Assembly (NCBI GenBank): GCA_902779535.1
Contig: CACZBX010000027.1
Coordinates: 1-33,666 of the forward strand
DNA: 33,666 nt
Source of the DNA: an uncultured Bacteroidales bacterium
GTDB lineage: Bacteria; Bacteroidota; Bacteroidia; Bacteroidales; Bacteroidaceae
Reading direction: 5' to 3'
Every line of letters starts with the position of its first letter. Position 1 is the stretch's first letter. This document shows, piece after piece, positions 1-6,172 of this stretch. A program made the position numbers and the translations under genes. The notes beneath the pieces are model-generated. The model made no database searches. It was not told where the DNA came from and worked only from the letters and a program-made list of their open reading frames with translations.

Positions 1-36
1 TCTCACATCCTCTGCAATCGGAAAATTTCCCTGCTG

Positions 37-201
37 TCGGGGATCTCCGGATCCCCGACGCATTAACTGAGGATTTTCAATCCGCGCGGGTCACAGGCCC
101 GCTGTTAATCACCCTGTGGATTCGGAAATCCACAGGGGCAAAAGAATTTCATTCCCTGTAGGGGTCGGATCTCTTGTCGTCGGGGATCTTCAGATGCCCG
201 A
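37..201 (+). repeat. Modular palindromic intergenic repeat, copy A
   Basis: A chain of hairpin-forming modules. Module 1 (37-58) pairs TCGGGGAT with ATCCCCGA. Module 2 (71-83) is GGATTTTCAATCC. Module 3 (86-102) pairs GCGGG with CCCGC. Module 4 (112-137) pairs CCCTGTGGATT with its complement around CGG. A tail around 144-168 carries CTGTAGGGGT, and a second module-1-like palindrome lies at 180-201. The same modules recur in the same order and orientation at 1763-2020, 19601-19700 and 19957-20016. No coding role is apparent; any short ORF through it is a by-product. Confidence 0.85.
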
Positions 202-257
202 CATTTTTCTTTGTCTTTGCCAATCGTAAGGAAATCAATAAAAAAAAGAAAAAAAGT

Positions 258-288
258 TTTGTGCAATAAAAAAAACAATTTAACTTTG
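258..288 (+). promoter_or_regulatory. Bacteroides-type promoter without an obvious adjacent gene
   Basis: TTTG at 258-261 is followed after 19 bases by TAACTTTG at 281-288. This matches the Bacteroidetes -33/-7 consensus (TTTG, about 19-21 nt, TAnnTTTG). Transcription would start near 295. The nearest convincing coding start is at 642, so the transcript would have a leader of about 350 nt containing two hairpins. It may instead be an independent small RNA ending at the terminator-like structure at 560-598. Confidence 0.5.
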
Positions 289-455
289 TATTGTTCCTTA
301 TTGGAACTTCTTCAAAAATATAGAAGCCCCAATGAGGAATTGTTTTGATGATAAGGCGTTTACTTGACGCTTTGTCCTTGACAATCTGAAACTTCGCAAC
401 TTTCAATCGTGATTCAAGGCAAAGCAACAGTAGATGCTCATTTGAATGTGTCTTA

Positions 456-488
456 TTCTTCTTGTGCCTAAAAAAGGCACAAGAAGAA
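456..488 (+). other. Perfect 13-bp inverted repeat (hairpin)
   Basis: TTCTTCTTGTGCC (456-468) and its exact complement (476-488) are separated by seven bases, TAAAAAA. No long T-run follows on either strand, so it is not a clear terminator. It lies inside the proposed leader of the 258-288 promoter. It resembles another hairpin at 19921-19948, whose arms are also TTCTTCTT-type. Confidence 0.7.
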
Positions 489-559
489 TTTAGGATATTC
501 GACGTGGGCTTCTTTGTTGCTCGTTCTGATTACGATGGGCAATGCGAAGGCCTCAGGTT

Positions 560-598
560 GTGGGACGGGCGGCTGGTTCTGTTCCCACGTCTTTTTTT
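560..598 (+). terminator. Terminator- or attenuator-like hairpin before the PqqD-like gene
   Basis: GTGGGA (560-565) pairs with TCCCAC (583-588), followed shortly by seven T residues at 592-598. It lies about 300 nt after the proposed promoter at 258-288 and 43 nt before the start at 642. It could end a small transcript or attenuate the downstream gene. The stem is short (6 bp), hence the modest confidence. Confidence 0.4.
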
Positions 599-641
599 AT
601 GTCGCTATCGAAGGGGACGGATAGCATTATTGTAAGTTATC

Positions 642-1052
642 ATGAATCAGCCCTATTGCAGGTCGGTTATGCATATCTTCTCGAACACCTCTTCAGTGTC
701 CCCGGCAACTCTGGCTTCACTTTCTACAGAAGAGTTGAAAACTGTTTTGCTTCAATGTAAGAACACGGAAGACAATAAAAAGTACCGTGTAAATCCGGAC
801 ATTATTGTGCGACAGGTGGGAAACGAGTGGTTGTTAGTCCCGACGGGCGAGTTCGCCCAGCACTTCAATGGGATGATTTCCTTGAATGAGTTTAGTTATT
901 TTATTTGGCAACAGTTCGAGACACCTCATACGTTGGGGCAAGCCTTGGATGCTGCCAAAGAAGAGTTTGAAGATGTAGAACATACGCTTGAGATAGAAGT
1001 ACGAAGATTAGTGTATGAGTTCGTTAATATGAATTTATTTTGCGAGGTTTGA
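642..1052 (+). CDS. PqqD-family (RRE-like) peptide-binding protein
   Basis: This 136-residue protein has a C-terminal part (about residues 45-136) with the pattern of the PqqD family: a beta-rich N-terminal half (KYRVNPDIIVRQVGNEWLLV), then the phrase FNGMISLNEFSYFIW, then helices ending in a C-terminal EFVNMNLF segment. PqqD domains are the RiPP recognition elements that hold leader peptides for modifying enzymes. Many Bacteroidales stand-alone members have no proven partner. The first 40 residues are Ser/Thr-rich and resemble no domain. The frame is closed by a stop at 633-635, so 642 is the earliest ATG; ATG 669 is equally possible. No radical SAM enzyme, peptidase or transporter is visible nearby, so a role in peptide modification is inferred only. 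The neighbour at 1196 could be its substrate. Confidence 0.7.
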   Translation: MNQPYCRSVMHIFSNTSSVSPATLASLSTEELKTVLLQCKNTEDNKKYRVNPDIIVRQVGNEWLLVPTGEFAQHFNGMISLNEFSYFIWQQFETPHTLGQALDAAKEEFEDVEHTLEIEVRRLVYEFVNMNLFCEV

Positions 1053-1057
1053 ACTAG

Positions 1058-1102
1058 AAGGTGGTGAAGGCTGTCGTCTTCGGACTTCAGCTTTCACCTT
1101 TT
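1058..1102 (+). terminator. Imperfect hairpin with T-run after the PqqD-like gene
   Basis: AAGGTGGTGAAGGCTG at 1058-1073 pairs imperfectly with CAGCTTTCACCTTTT at about 1088-1102, ending in T residues. Its position just after the stop at 1052 fits an intrinsic terminator. If it works, the next gene (1196) needs its own promoter. Confidence 0.5.
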
Positions 1103-1195
1103 GCAATTCTCAAGTTTGACTTAAACCTTAACTCAAATTATTTTCAATAATAGTATAGAGTATTAACTAATTATAAACATTTAAATAAAACAATT

Positions 1196-1660
1196 ATGGA
1201 ATCAATAAAAAGAAAGTGGGGGAAACCAGGATTAGATGTGCAGGTATTTACACCTGAAGAATATTGCCATTCGTGTTGGCTTGTATTGTGTAATTATGCT
1301 GGCTATGCTTTTCAAGATAAGAATAAAAGTGGTACTTTTGATGTAGTAACTGAACGTGTACATAATAATGTAGATCATCCTGATGCGGAACTTGTTATTC
1401 TGAAAGATGGTGAATCTCCTGCTATGAATTGTTATGCCTCTACAAGCTGGCACATGAATAATGAAGGTAGTTTATTAAGACCTAGATATGTACCTGATAA
1501 TTCCTTATATAATAGTAGCAGTTATATTCCAGCTTTTTGGTTTAAAGCAACAAGGAATGGGGTTGAAGCGAAAATAGCTGAGCATATTAACGACCTTTCT
1601 TCAGGTTCTTACTGGCCATATAAAGATGCAAATGGTCGTGAAAGACCTAATCATTCGTAA
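1196..1660 (+). CDS. Unrecognised 154-aa protein with leader-like N-terminus
   Basis: I do not recognise a characterised family. The protein begins with a short basic stretch, then a KWGKPGLDVQVFTPEEYC segment (residues 7-24) and a second Cys within CHSCW. This resembles, from memory, the N-terminal pattern W-x-K-P-x(3)-V-x-x-F-x-P-x-E-Y-x-x-x-C found in a range of short Bacteroidales proteins with variable tails. The remainder is rich in Tyr, Trp, Asn and Ser (for example NCYASTSWHMNNEG near residue 81 and SGSYWPYKDANGRERPNHS at the C-terminus), with no signal peptide or membrane helix. The ATG follows an A/T-rich stretch without a Shine-Dalgarno. It stands alone, 143 bp after the PqqD-like gene and before a strong terminator. 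It could be a RiPP-like substrate of that protein, or an unrelated cytoplasmic protein. Confidence 0.65.
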   Translation: MESIKRKWGKPGLDVQVFTPEEYCHSCWLVLCNYAGYAFQDKNKSGTFDVVTERVHNNVDHPDAELVILKDGESPAMNCYASTSWHMNNEGSLLRPRYVPDNSLYNSSSYIPAFWFKATRNGVEAKIAEHINDLSSGSYWPYKDANGRERPNHS

Positions 1661-1716
1661 TTGTACTTTAATACAAGAGGTTTTATTCAAATTTGCAAGT
1701 TTTAATTTTTAAAGGA

Positions 1717-1753
1717 GGCAGTAATGCAGGCATGCATTGCTGCCTTTTCTTTT
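1717..1753 (+). terminator. Intrinsic terminator
   Basis: A 12-bp stem (GGCAGTAATGCA at 1717-1728 with TGCATTGCTGCC at 1733-1744, one G-U pair) has a four-base loop and is followed by TTTTCTTTT. It lies 57 nt after the stop at 1660. Confidence 0.85.
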
Positions 1754-1762
1754 GTCGTGTTG

Positions 1763-1931
1763 TCGGGGATCCGGAGATCCCCGACGCATTCACTGCGGAT
1801 TTATAATCCGTGCGGGGTTCAGACCCGCAAATAACAGCCCTGTAGATTGCAAAACAACAGGGACAAAAGGATTTCATTTCCTGTAGGGGTTGACCTTTTT
1901 GTATTTGGGCCTAGACTAACTAGGCCCCTAC
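1763..1931 (+). repeat. Modular palindromic intergenic repeat, copy B
   Basis: Same module order as copy A: module 1 at 1763-1784, module 2 at 1795-1810, module 3 at 1812-1828, a degraded module 4 at 1839-1862, and the CTGTAGGGGT tail at 1881-1890. A further palindrome, GGGCCTAG with CTAGGCCC (1907-1914 and 1920-1927), follows. Outside it, GTAGGGG (1883-1889) can pair with CCCCTAC (1925-1931), making one long stem around the tail. It lies between convergent genes (ends at 1660 and 2043). Confidence 0.85.
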
Positions 1932-1951
1932 CGATAATTAACGCATTCACT

Positions 1952-2020
1952 GCGGATTTTCAATCCGCGCGGGTCACAGACCCGCTGTTAATCACCCTGT
2001 GGATTCGGAAATCCACAGGG
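1952..2020 (+). repeat. Modular palindromic intergenic repeat, copy C (modules 2-4)
   Basis: Module 2 (1952-1968, GCGGATTTTCAATCCGC), module 3 (1969-1985) and a perfect module 4 (1995-2020) sit directly downstream of copy B. Module 1 is missing. This is the best-conserved copy of modules 2-4, and it ends 22 bp before the convergent HAD gene. Confidence 0.85.
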
Positions 2021-2042
2021 ACATACATACATGCATTGCTCT

Positions 2043-2741
2043 TTATAAGATTCCGCATGTCAGTAAGTCTGCGAAGTGGGAGAGGCGGATGAGGTGTTCG
2101 TGGTCGAACTCTTCGGTTTTCTCATGCTGCCATTCGTAGGGTGAGGGGATGTGTACGCCCCATCCACCCAGGCGGAGGACGGGAAGGATGTCCGACTTGA
2201 ACGAATTGCCGACCATTATGAACGATTCGGGTGAACAGAATGACAAGTCGCACAGGTGGCGGTACGCATCATCCGTCTTGTCGGACACGATATGTACATC
2301 GTGGAAGAAAGGACGCAGGCCCGACCGCCTCAGTTTCTGCTCCTGATCGAGTAACTCGCCTTTGGTGAAGAGAATCATCTGTTGTTCGCCTCGCTCATGC
2401 AAGGTCTTCAGTGTTTCGTACACTCCCGGAAGTGGCGTCGCAGGGATGAAATGCAGCGAACGTCCTGCTTTCATAATGCGTTCCAACGTCTCGGCAGGCA
2501 CTGTGCCGTTGCTCACACGGATAGCATTCTCGATCAAGGAGAGCGTGAATGCCTTGACACCGTAGCCCAGCTCCGCCATGTTGGCCGATTCCGTCTTAAA
2601 CAGTTCAGCCGAGATAAAGCGCGCACTGCCATAATCGGAAAGAAGGGCGCAATACTCCTTTTCTACTTGGTCGAAATACGACTGCAGGTTCCACAGCGTA
2701 TCATCGGCATCAAACGCAATCACTTTTATCCGGGCATTCAT
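2043..2741 (-). CDS. HAD-superfamily hydrolase
   Basis: A predicted cytoplasmic phosphatase or phosphohydrolase of 232 residues. Haloacid dehalogenase motif I is FDADDTLW near the N-terminus, with nucleophile D11 and general acid D13. Motif II is the threonine in ILFTKGE. Motif III is the lysine in IVSDKTDD. Motif IV is MVGNSFKSDI with its metal-binding acid. A helical cap (about residues 20-105) sits between motifs I and II, the C1 type. I start it at MNARIKVIAF (2741), because motif I normally lies within about 10-15 residues of the N-terminus; an upstream in-frame ATG at 2807 would place it in the preceding terminator. The substrate cannot be read from the sequence. It lies downstream of gdhA on the same strand, separated by a hairpin terminator. 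Confidence 0.85.
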   Translation of the reverse strand: MNARIKVIAFDADDTLWNLQSYFDQVEKEYCALLSDYGSARFISAELFKTESANMAELGYGVKAFTLSLIENAIRVSNGTVPAETLERIMKAGRSLHFIPATPLPGVYETLKTLHERGEQQMILFTKGELLDQEQKLRRSGLRPFFHDVHIVSDKTDDAYRHLCDLSFCSPESFIMVGNSFKSDILPVLRLGGWGVHIPSPYEWQHEKTEEFDHEHLIRLSHFADLLTCGIL

Positions 2742-2757
2742 ATAAAATATGGTGTAA

Positions 2758-2804
2758 GAAAAATGAAAAGCACTATCTTTACCTTTCGCGGTGTAAAGAT
2801 AGTG
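2758..2804 (-). terminator. Terminator of gdhA
   Basis: A perfect 12-bp stem (arms 2771-2782 and 2793-2804, CACTATCTTTAC and its complement) with a 10-base loop. Read on the minus strand it is followed by the T-rich stretch CTTTTCATTTTTC. It lies 45 bp after the gdhA stop codon. Confidence 0.75.
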
Positions 2805-2848
2805 CAATTTCAGCTAACCTATTACAATCTTCCTTAAACTTTTCTCGA

Positions 2849-4183
2849 TCAGAGCACACCTTGTGCCATCATGGCCCGTGCCACTTTCATGAATCCGGCT
2901 ACGTTCGCACCCTTCACATAGTTGATGTAACCATCCGGTTCCGTGCCATATTTCACGCATGCTTCGTGGATATTCTTCATGATGCTGTGCAAGTGGTTGT
3001 CCACTTCCTCTGCCGTCCACGACAGTTTCATGGCGTTCTGCGTCATCTCCAAACCCGAAACCGAAACGCCGCCCGCATTGGCAGCCTTGCCCGGAGCGTA
3101 GAGAATCTTTGCATCTTGGAATACTTTGATAGCCTCCGGCGTCGTAGGCATGTTCGCGCCCTCGCTTACGGCGATCACTCCATTCGCAACCAATGTCTTG
3201 GCAGCCTCCTCGTTAATCTCGTTTTGTGTAGCCGATGGCAGGGCAATGTCGGCTTTCTCCGCCCACGGCTTAGCCCCCGGCACATATTTCACGCCATATC
3301 GCTCCGCATATTCGCGGATACGGCCACGGTAGAGGTTCTTCAGTTCCATGATATAGTCCAGTTTCTCGCGGTCGATGCCATCCGGGTCGTAGATATAGCC
3401 ATCCGAGTCGCTCATCGTCACCACTTTCCCGCCGAGTTGGATGACTTTTTCAACGGTATATTGAGCTACGTTACCCGATCCTGATACCAGGCAAGTCTTC
3501 CCTTGGATGCTTTCGCCGCGTGTGGCCAGCATTTCGTTCAGGAAATAGATGTTTCCGTATCCCGTAGCCTCAGGACGGATCAGTGATCCTCCAAATTCGC
3601 GGCCCTTGCCGGTGAATGTTCCTTGGAACTCGTGCGACAGTTTCTTGTACATACCAAACATGTAGCCCACCTCGCGTCCGCCAACACCGATATCACCGGC
3701 CGGGACATCCTCCTCCGGACCGACATATCTCCATAGTTCCTGCATAAACGCCTGGCAGAAACGCATGATTTCCGCATTCGATTTCCCTCTTGGCGAGAAA
3801 TCCGACCCACCTTTTGCGCCACCCATCGGCAACGTGGTCAAAGAATTCTTGAAAGTCTGTTCAAAAGCCAGGAACTTCAAGATACCGAGGTTCACTGAGG
3901 CGTGAAAGCGTACACCACCTTTATACGGTCCGATGGCATTGTTGTGTTGGATACGATAGCCCATGTTAGTGCGTACATTACCCTTATCGTCTGTCCATGT
4001 CACGCGGAACTGATAGATCCGTTCGGGAATACACAAGCGTTCCACAAGGTTTACCTTATCGAACTCCGGGTGTTTGTTGTACTCTTCTTCGATGCTGTTC
4101 AATACGACCGCCACTGCCTGATGATATTCAGGTTCGTTGGGGAATCTAGTTTTTAAGTCTTCTAATACCTTACTTGCATTCAT
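2849..4183 (-). CDS. gdhA: Glutamate dehydrogenase, hexameric class I, probably NADP-dependent
   Basis: Interconverts 2-oxoglutarate plus ammonium and glutamate, the main ammonium assimilation step in Bacteroidales (EC 1.4.1.4 or dual-coenzyme type). The protein has 444 residues, the usual length. The substrate-binding loop GPYKGGVRFH carries K88, PMGGAKGGSD carries K124, and PAGDIGVGGREVGYMFG carries the catalytic aspartate D164. The Rossmann fold starts at SGSGNVA (234-240), followed by MSDSDGYI (257-264), where a serine rather than an acidic residue near the beta-2 end suggests NADP. I start at MNASKVLEDL (4183), not the ATG at 4279, because a good -7 box (4226-4233) lies between them. It is transcribed alone and ends at a strong hairpin. 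Confidence 0.97.
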   Translation of the reverse strand: MNASKVLEDLKTRFPNEPEYHQAVAVVLNSIEEEYNKHPEFDKVNLVERLCIPERIYQFRVTWTDDKGNVRTNMGYRIQHNNAIGPYKGGVRFHASVNLGILKFLAFEQTFKNSLTTLPMGGAKGGSDFSPRGKSNAEIMRFCQAFMQELWRYVGPEEDVPAGDIGVGGREVGYMFGMYKKLSHEFQGTFTGKGREFGGSLIRPEATGYGNIYFLNEMLATRGESIQGKTCLVSGSGNVAQYTVEKVIQLGGKVVTMSDSDGYIYDPDGIDREKLDYIMELKNLYRGRIREYAERYGVKYVPGAKPWAEKADIALPSATQNEINEEAAKTLVANGVIAVSEGANMPTTPEAIKVFQDAKILYAPGKAANAGGVSVSGLEMTQNAMKLSWTAEEVDNHLHSIMKNIHEACVKYGTEPDGYINYVKGANVAGFMKVARAMMAQGVL

Positions 4184-4225
4184 AATACCTTCGTTAGTTG
4201 TATATATATTCTGTATTTCGCATTG

Positions 4226-4256
4226 CAAATGTAAAGATAAGATTTTATATACGCAA
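4226..4256 (-). promoter_or_regulatory. gdhA promoter
   Basis: On the minus strand, TTG (4254-4256) is followed after 20 bases by TACATTTG (4226-4233), an exact match to the Bacteroidetes -7 box. The start of transcription would be near 4219, giving a leader of about 35 nt to the ATG at 4183. This rules out the upstream ATG at 4279. Confidence 0.75.
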
Positions 4257-4462
4257 CAAAAAGTATCAAAATATTTCATTAATCTATCATTTTGTTTAAT
4301 TAATGCAATAATATTTAGTAAAAATGATGTTTTAAGTTAGAATATACATTTTGTTGCATATTGAAGTATGTATATGCAGATCTGTGTGGTAAGCTGAAGA
4401 AACGGAAAGGAGATGAACAAGAAAAAAGAGGTATCTTACTAGAAAAAAACTTGGATAATTTG

Positions 4463-4560
4463 GTTTATCACATGGATGAAAAAGGTTTATCACGAAAGTG
4501 ACAAAAGTTTATCACCTTGGTGACAAAGGTTTATCACATAGGTGAAAAACTAAGTTTATC
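4463..4560. repeat. 22-bp-period tandem array, four and a half copies
   Basis: GTTTATC begins at 4463, 4485, 4507 and 4529 (exact 22-bp steps) and again at 4554 (a 25-bp step). Each full unit reads roughly GTTTATCAC, 3-5 variable bases, GTGA or ATGA, then an A-run. Each therefore has a small dyad, TCAC and GTGA, in its middle. The exact two-helical-turn spacing would put sites on one face of the helix. It sits about 207 bp upstream of the gdhA -33 element and 13 bp past the 3' end of the small membrane protein gene. The rest of 4257-4462 is A/T-rich and holds nothing I can identify. Confidence 0.85.
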
Positions 4561-4572
4561 GAATGAATCATT

Positions 4573-4755
4573 TTATTTGTTTCTTCTATCTTTTAGATAT
4601 TGGTAAATTGGGACGAAGACCATAGCAGCCGATAGTAGGATGGTTACGATGAGCGGTCCGTCGATCTTGGGAGCGGAGGTGAGGACAATGAAGCAGAAAG
4701 CCACCCAGGCAAGGGTGATGAACACGATTTGGGTAAGATTCAGTTTTCTTCGCAT
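4573..4755 (-). CDS. Small inner-membrane protein with two helices
   Basis: This 60-residue protein has a basic N-terminus (MRRKLNLTQ), a hydrophobic helix at about residues 8-26, a short polar turn (APKIDGP), a second helix at about 33-54 and a basic tail (LKDRRNK). The charge pattern suggests both ends in the cytoplasm. It is too small for a named domain and I do not recognise a function. A TAnnTTTG box lies 23 bases before the ATG, which supports it as a real gene. It is divergent from the efflux operon beginning at 4966, and its 3' end abuts the 22-bp tandem array. Confidence 0.7.
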   Translation of the reverse strand: MRRKLNLTQIVFITLAWVAFCFIVLTSAPKIDGPLIVTILLSAAMVFVPIYQYLKDRRNK

Positions 4756-4778
4756 AATAACTTATCTGATTGATGATA

Positions 4779-4786
4779 CAAAGGTA
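4779..4786 (-). promoter_or_regulatory. -7 box of the small membrane protein gene
   Basis: TACCTTTG on the minus strand ends 23 bases before the ATG at 4755. No clear TTG is present at the -33 position. Confidence 0.55.
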
Positions 4787-4820
4787 CGAAGAAAAATCGT
4801 GATATCTTACGTTATTATTC

Positions 4821-4872
4821 GTTAAACTGCTCTTAACTCTTATACATGATATCATTATTTTGCTTACATTTG
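4821..4872 (+). promoter_or_regulatory. Efflux operon promoter with candidate TetR operator
   Basis: TACATTTG at 4865-4872 is an exact -7 box, about 93 bp before the first gene of the operon. Upstream are two dyads: GTTAA (4821-4825) with TTAAC (4833-4837), and a perfect 10-bp palindrome, ATGATATCAT (4846-4855), between the -33 and -7 positions. A repressor bound there would block RNA polymerase. The operon ends in a TetR-family gene, so self-control through these dyads is a reasonable inference but not shown. Confidence 0.5.
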
Positions 4873-4965
4873 CACCCGAAAACTCAAAATTCTTAAAAAG
4901 TTTTCGGCTTATAATCGTTCCAGAAAGTAATAAAATAAGTATAACAATAAAAAAACAGAAAACGT

Positions 4966-6147
4966 ATGAAAAGTTTAGTAAGTCGCTTTGCTTTACTGAC
5001 GATGGCTGTTGCTGCACTGAGCAGTTGCGGTGGCCAGGGAGGAGCAAGTATGGGCGACAACGAGTTCGCCGTCATGACGGTTCAGAGTGCTTCGAGCAGA
5101 CAAAGCACATCTTATCCAGCTACAATCAAAGGTACCCAGGATATCGAGGTACGTCCGCAAGTATCGGGAAATATCGTTCGCCTGTGTGTAGACGAAGGTG
5201 CTACGGTACGCAAGGGACAGGCCTTGTTCCAGATTGACCCTACCCAGTATGCAGCTGCAGTTCGTCAGGCTACTGCTACTGTCGAGATGGCTAAGTCGGG
5301 TGTTACCACTGCTACATTGTCCGAACAACAGAAACGCAACTTGCACGACAAGAATATCATCAGTGACTTTGAGTATACTTCTGCTGTAGAACAGCTGAAC
5401 TCTGCGAAGGCACAGCTCGCGCAGGCTGAGGCTTCGTTGACAGCTGCACGTCAGAACTTAGGATTCTGTACGGTAACCAGTCCGTCGAACGGCGTTGTCG
5501 GCACATTCCCGTTCCGTGTCGGTGCATTGGTAGGTCCTTCTATCGCACAACCTTTGACGACAGTCAGCGAGATTGGCAATATGTATGTTTACTTCTCTAT
5601 GACAGAGAAAGAATTGCTGAAGATGACAAAATCAGGTACTTCGCTGAAGGAAGAATTGGCAAAGATGCCGGATGTACAATTGCAGTTAATCGATGGTACC
5701 ATCTATGATCAGAAAGGTAAGATTGACGCTGTCAGTGGTGTGATCGACCAGACCACAGGCTCTGTCAGCATGCGTGCTATCTTCCCGAACGATAAGAACA
5801 TACTTCGCAGTGGTGGTACGGGAAACATTATCCTTCCTTATCAGATGGATGATATCATCTTGATTCCGCAGAATGCTACGCAAGAGATTCAGAACAAGAA
5901 GTTTGTCTATGTCGTTGGTTCTGATAATAAGGTTATCAACACGATGATTGAGGTATCTCCGTTGGATGATGGCAAGAACTACATTGTAACCGATGGTTTG
6001 AAACCGGGCGACAGAGTTGTTGTCGAAGGTGTCCGTCTGTTGCAAAACGGTCAAGAGATCAAGCCTATCACGCAGGCCGAGCAGCAAGCAAAGTTCCAGA
6101 AAGCCTTGCAGGACGTGCGTGAGGGAAATATCAAAACAGCATTCTAA
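4966..6147 (+). CDS. RND efflux periplasmic adaptor lipoprotein (AcrA/MexA type)
   Basis: The membrane-fusion subunit that links the inner-membrane pump to the outer-membrane channel. The 393-residue protein begins with a signal peptide and lipobox LSSC, so Cys21 would be lipidated. The biotinyl-lipoyl half-domain is VSGNIVRLCVDEGATVRKGQ (about residues 68-87). An alpha-helical hairpin covers about 96-165, and the second lipoyl half is FCTVTSPSNGVVG (about 167-179). The beta-barrel and membrane-proximal domains follow to IKPITQAEQQ. It is the first gene of the operon, 25 bp before the pump gene. The substrate range cannot be predicted. Confidence 0.95.
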   Translation: MKSLVSRFALLTMAVAALSSCGGQGGASMGDNEFAVMTVQSASSRQSTSYPATIKGTQDIEVRPQVSGNIVRLCVDEGATVRKGQALFQIDPTQYAAAVRQATATVEMAKSGVTTATLSEQQKRNLHDKNIISDFEYTSAVEQLNSAKAQLAQAEASLTAARQNLGFCTVTSPSNGVVGTFPFRVGALVGPSIAQPLTTVSEIGNMYVYFSMTEKELLKMTKSGTSLKEELAKMPDVQLQLIDGTIYDQKGKIDAVSGVIDQTTGSVSMRAIFPNDKNILRSGGTGNIILPYQMDDIILIPQNATQEIQNKKFVYVVGSDNKVINTMIEVSPLDDGKNYIVTDGLKPGDRVVVEGVRLLQNGQEIKPITQAEQQAKFQKALQDVREGNIKTAF

Positions 6148-6172
6148 AGTTCAACGTTAAGTAAGAAAAGCA

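Noticed and set aside
149-427. Minus-strand 92-aa open frame
   Set aside because: It is Lys/Phe-rich low-complexity translation of A/T-rich DNA, runs into repeat copy A, and opposes a consensus promoter; no domain or supported start.
1847-2092. Plus-strand 81-aa open frame across repeats B and C
   Set aside because: It is a translation of palindromic repeats and overlaps the convergent HAD gene; no credible start or domain.
4361-4501. Plus-strand open frame of 47 codons from a TTG, charged and ending in the 22-bp array
   Set aside because: It has no ATG before its last dozen codons, no recognisable domain, and its end is formed by the repeats; probably chance or a decayed remnant.
4463-4560. 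CRISPR array
   Set aside because: The units are contiguous 22-bp repeats with only 3-5 variable bases and no unique spacers, and no cas genes are present.
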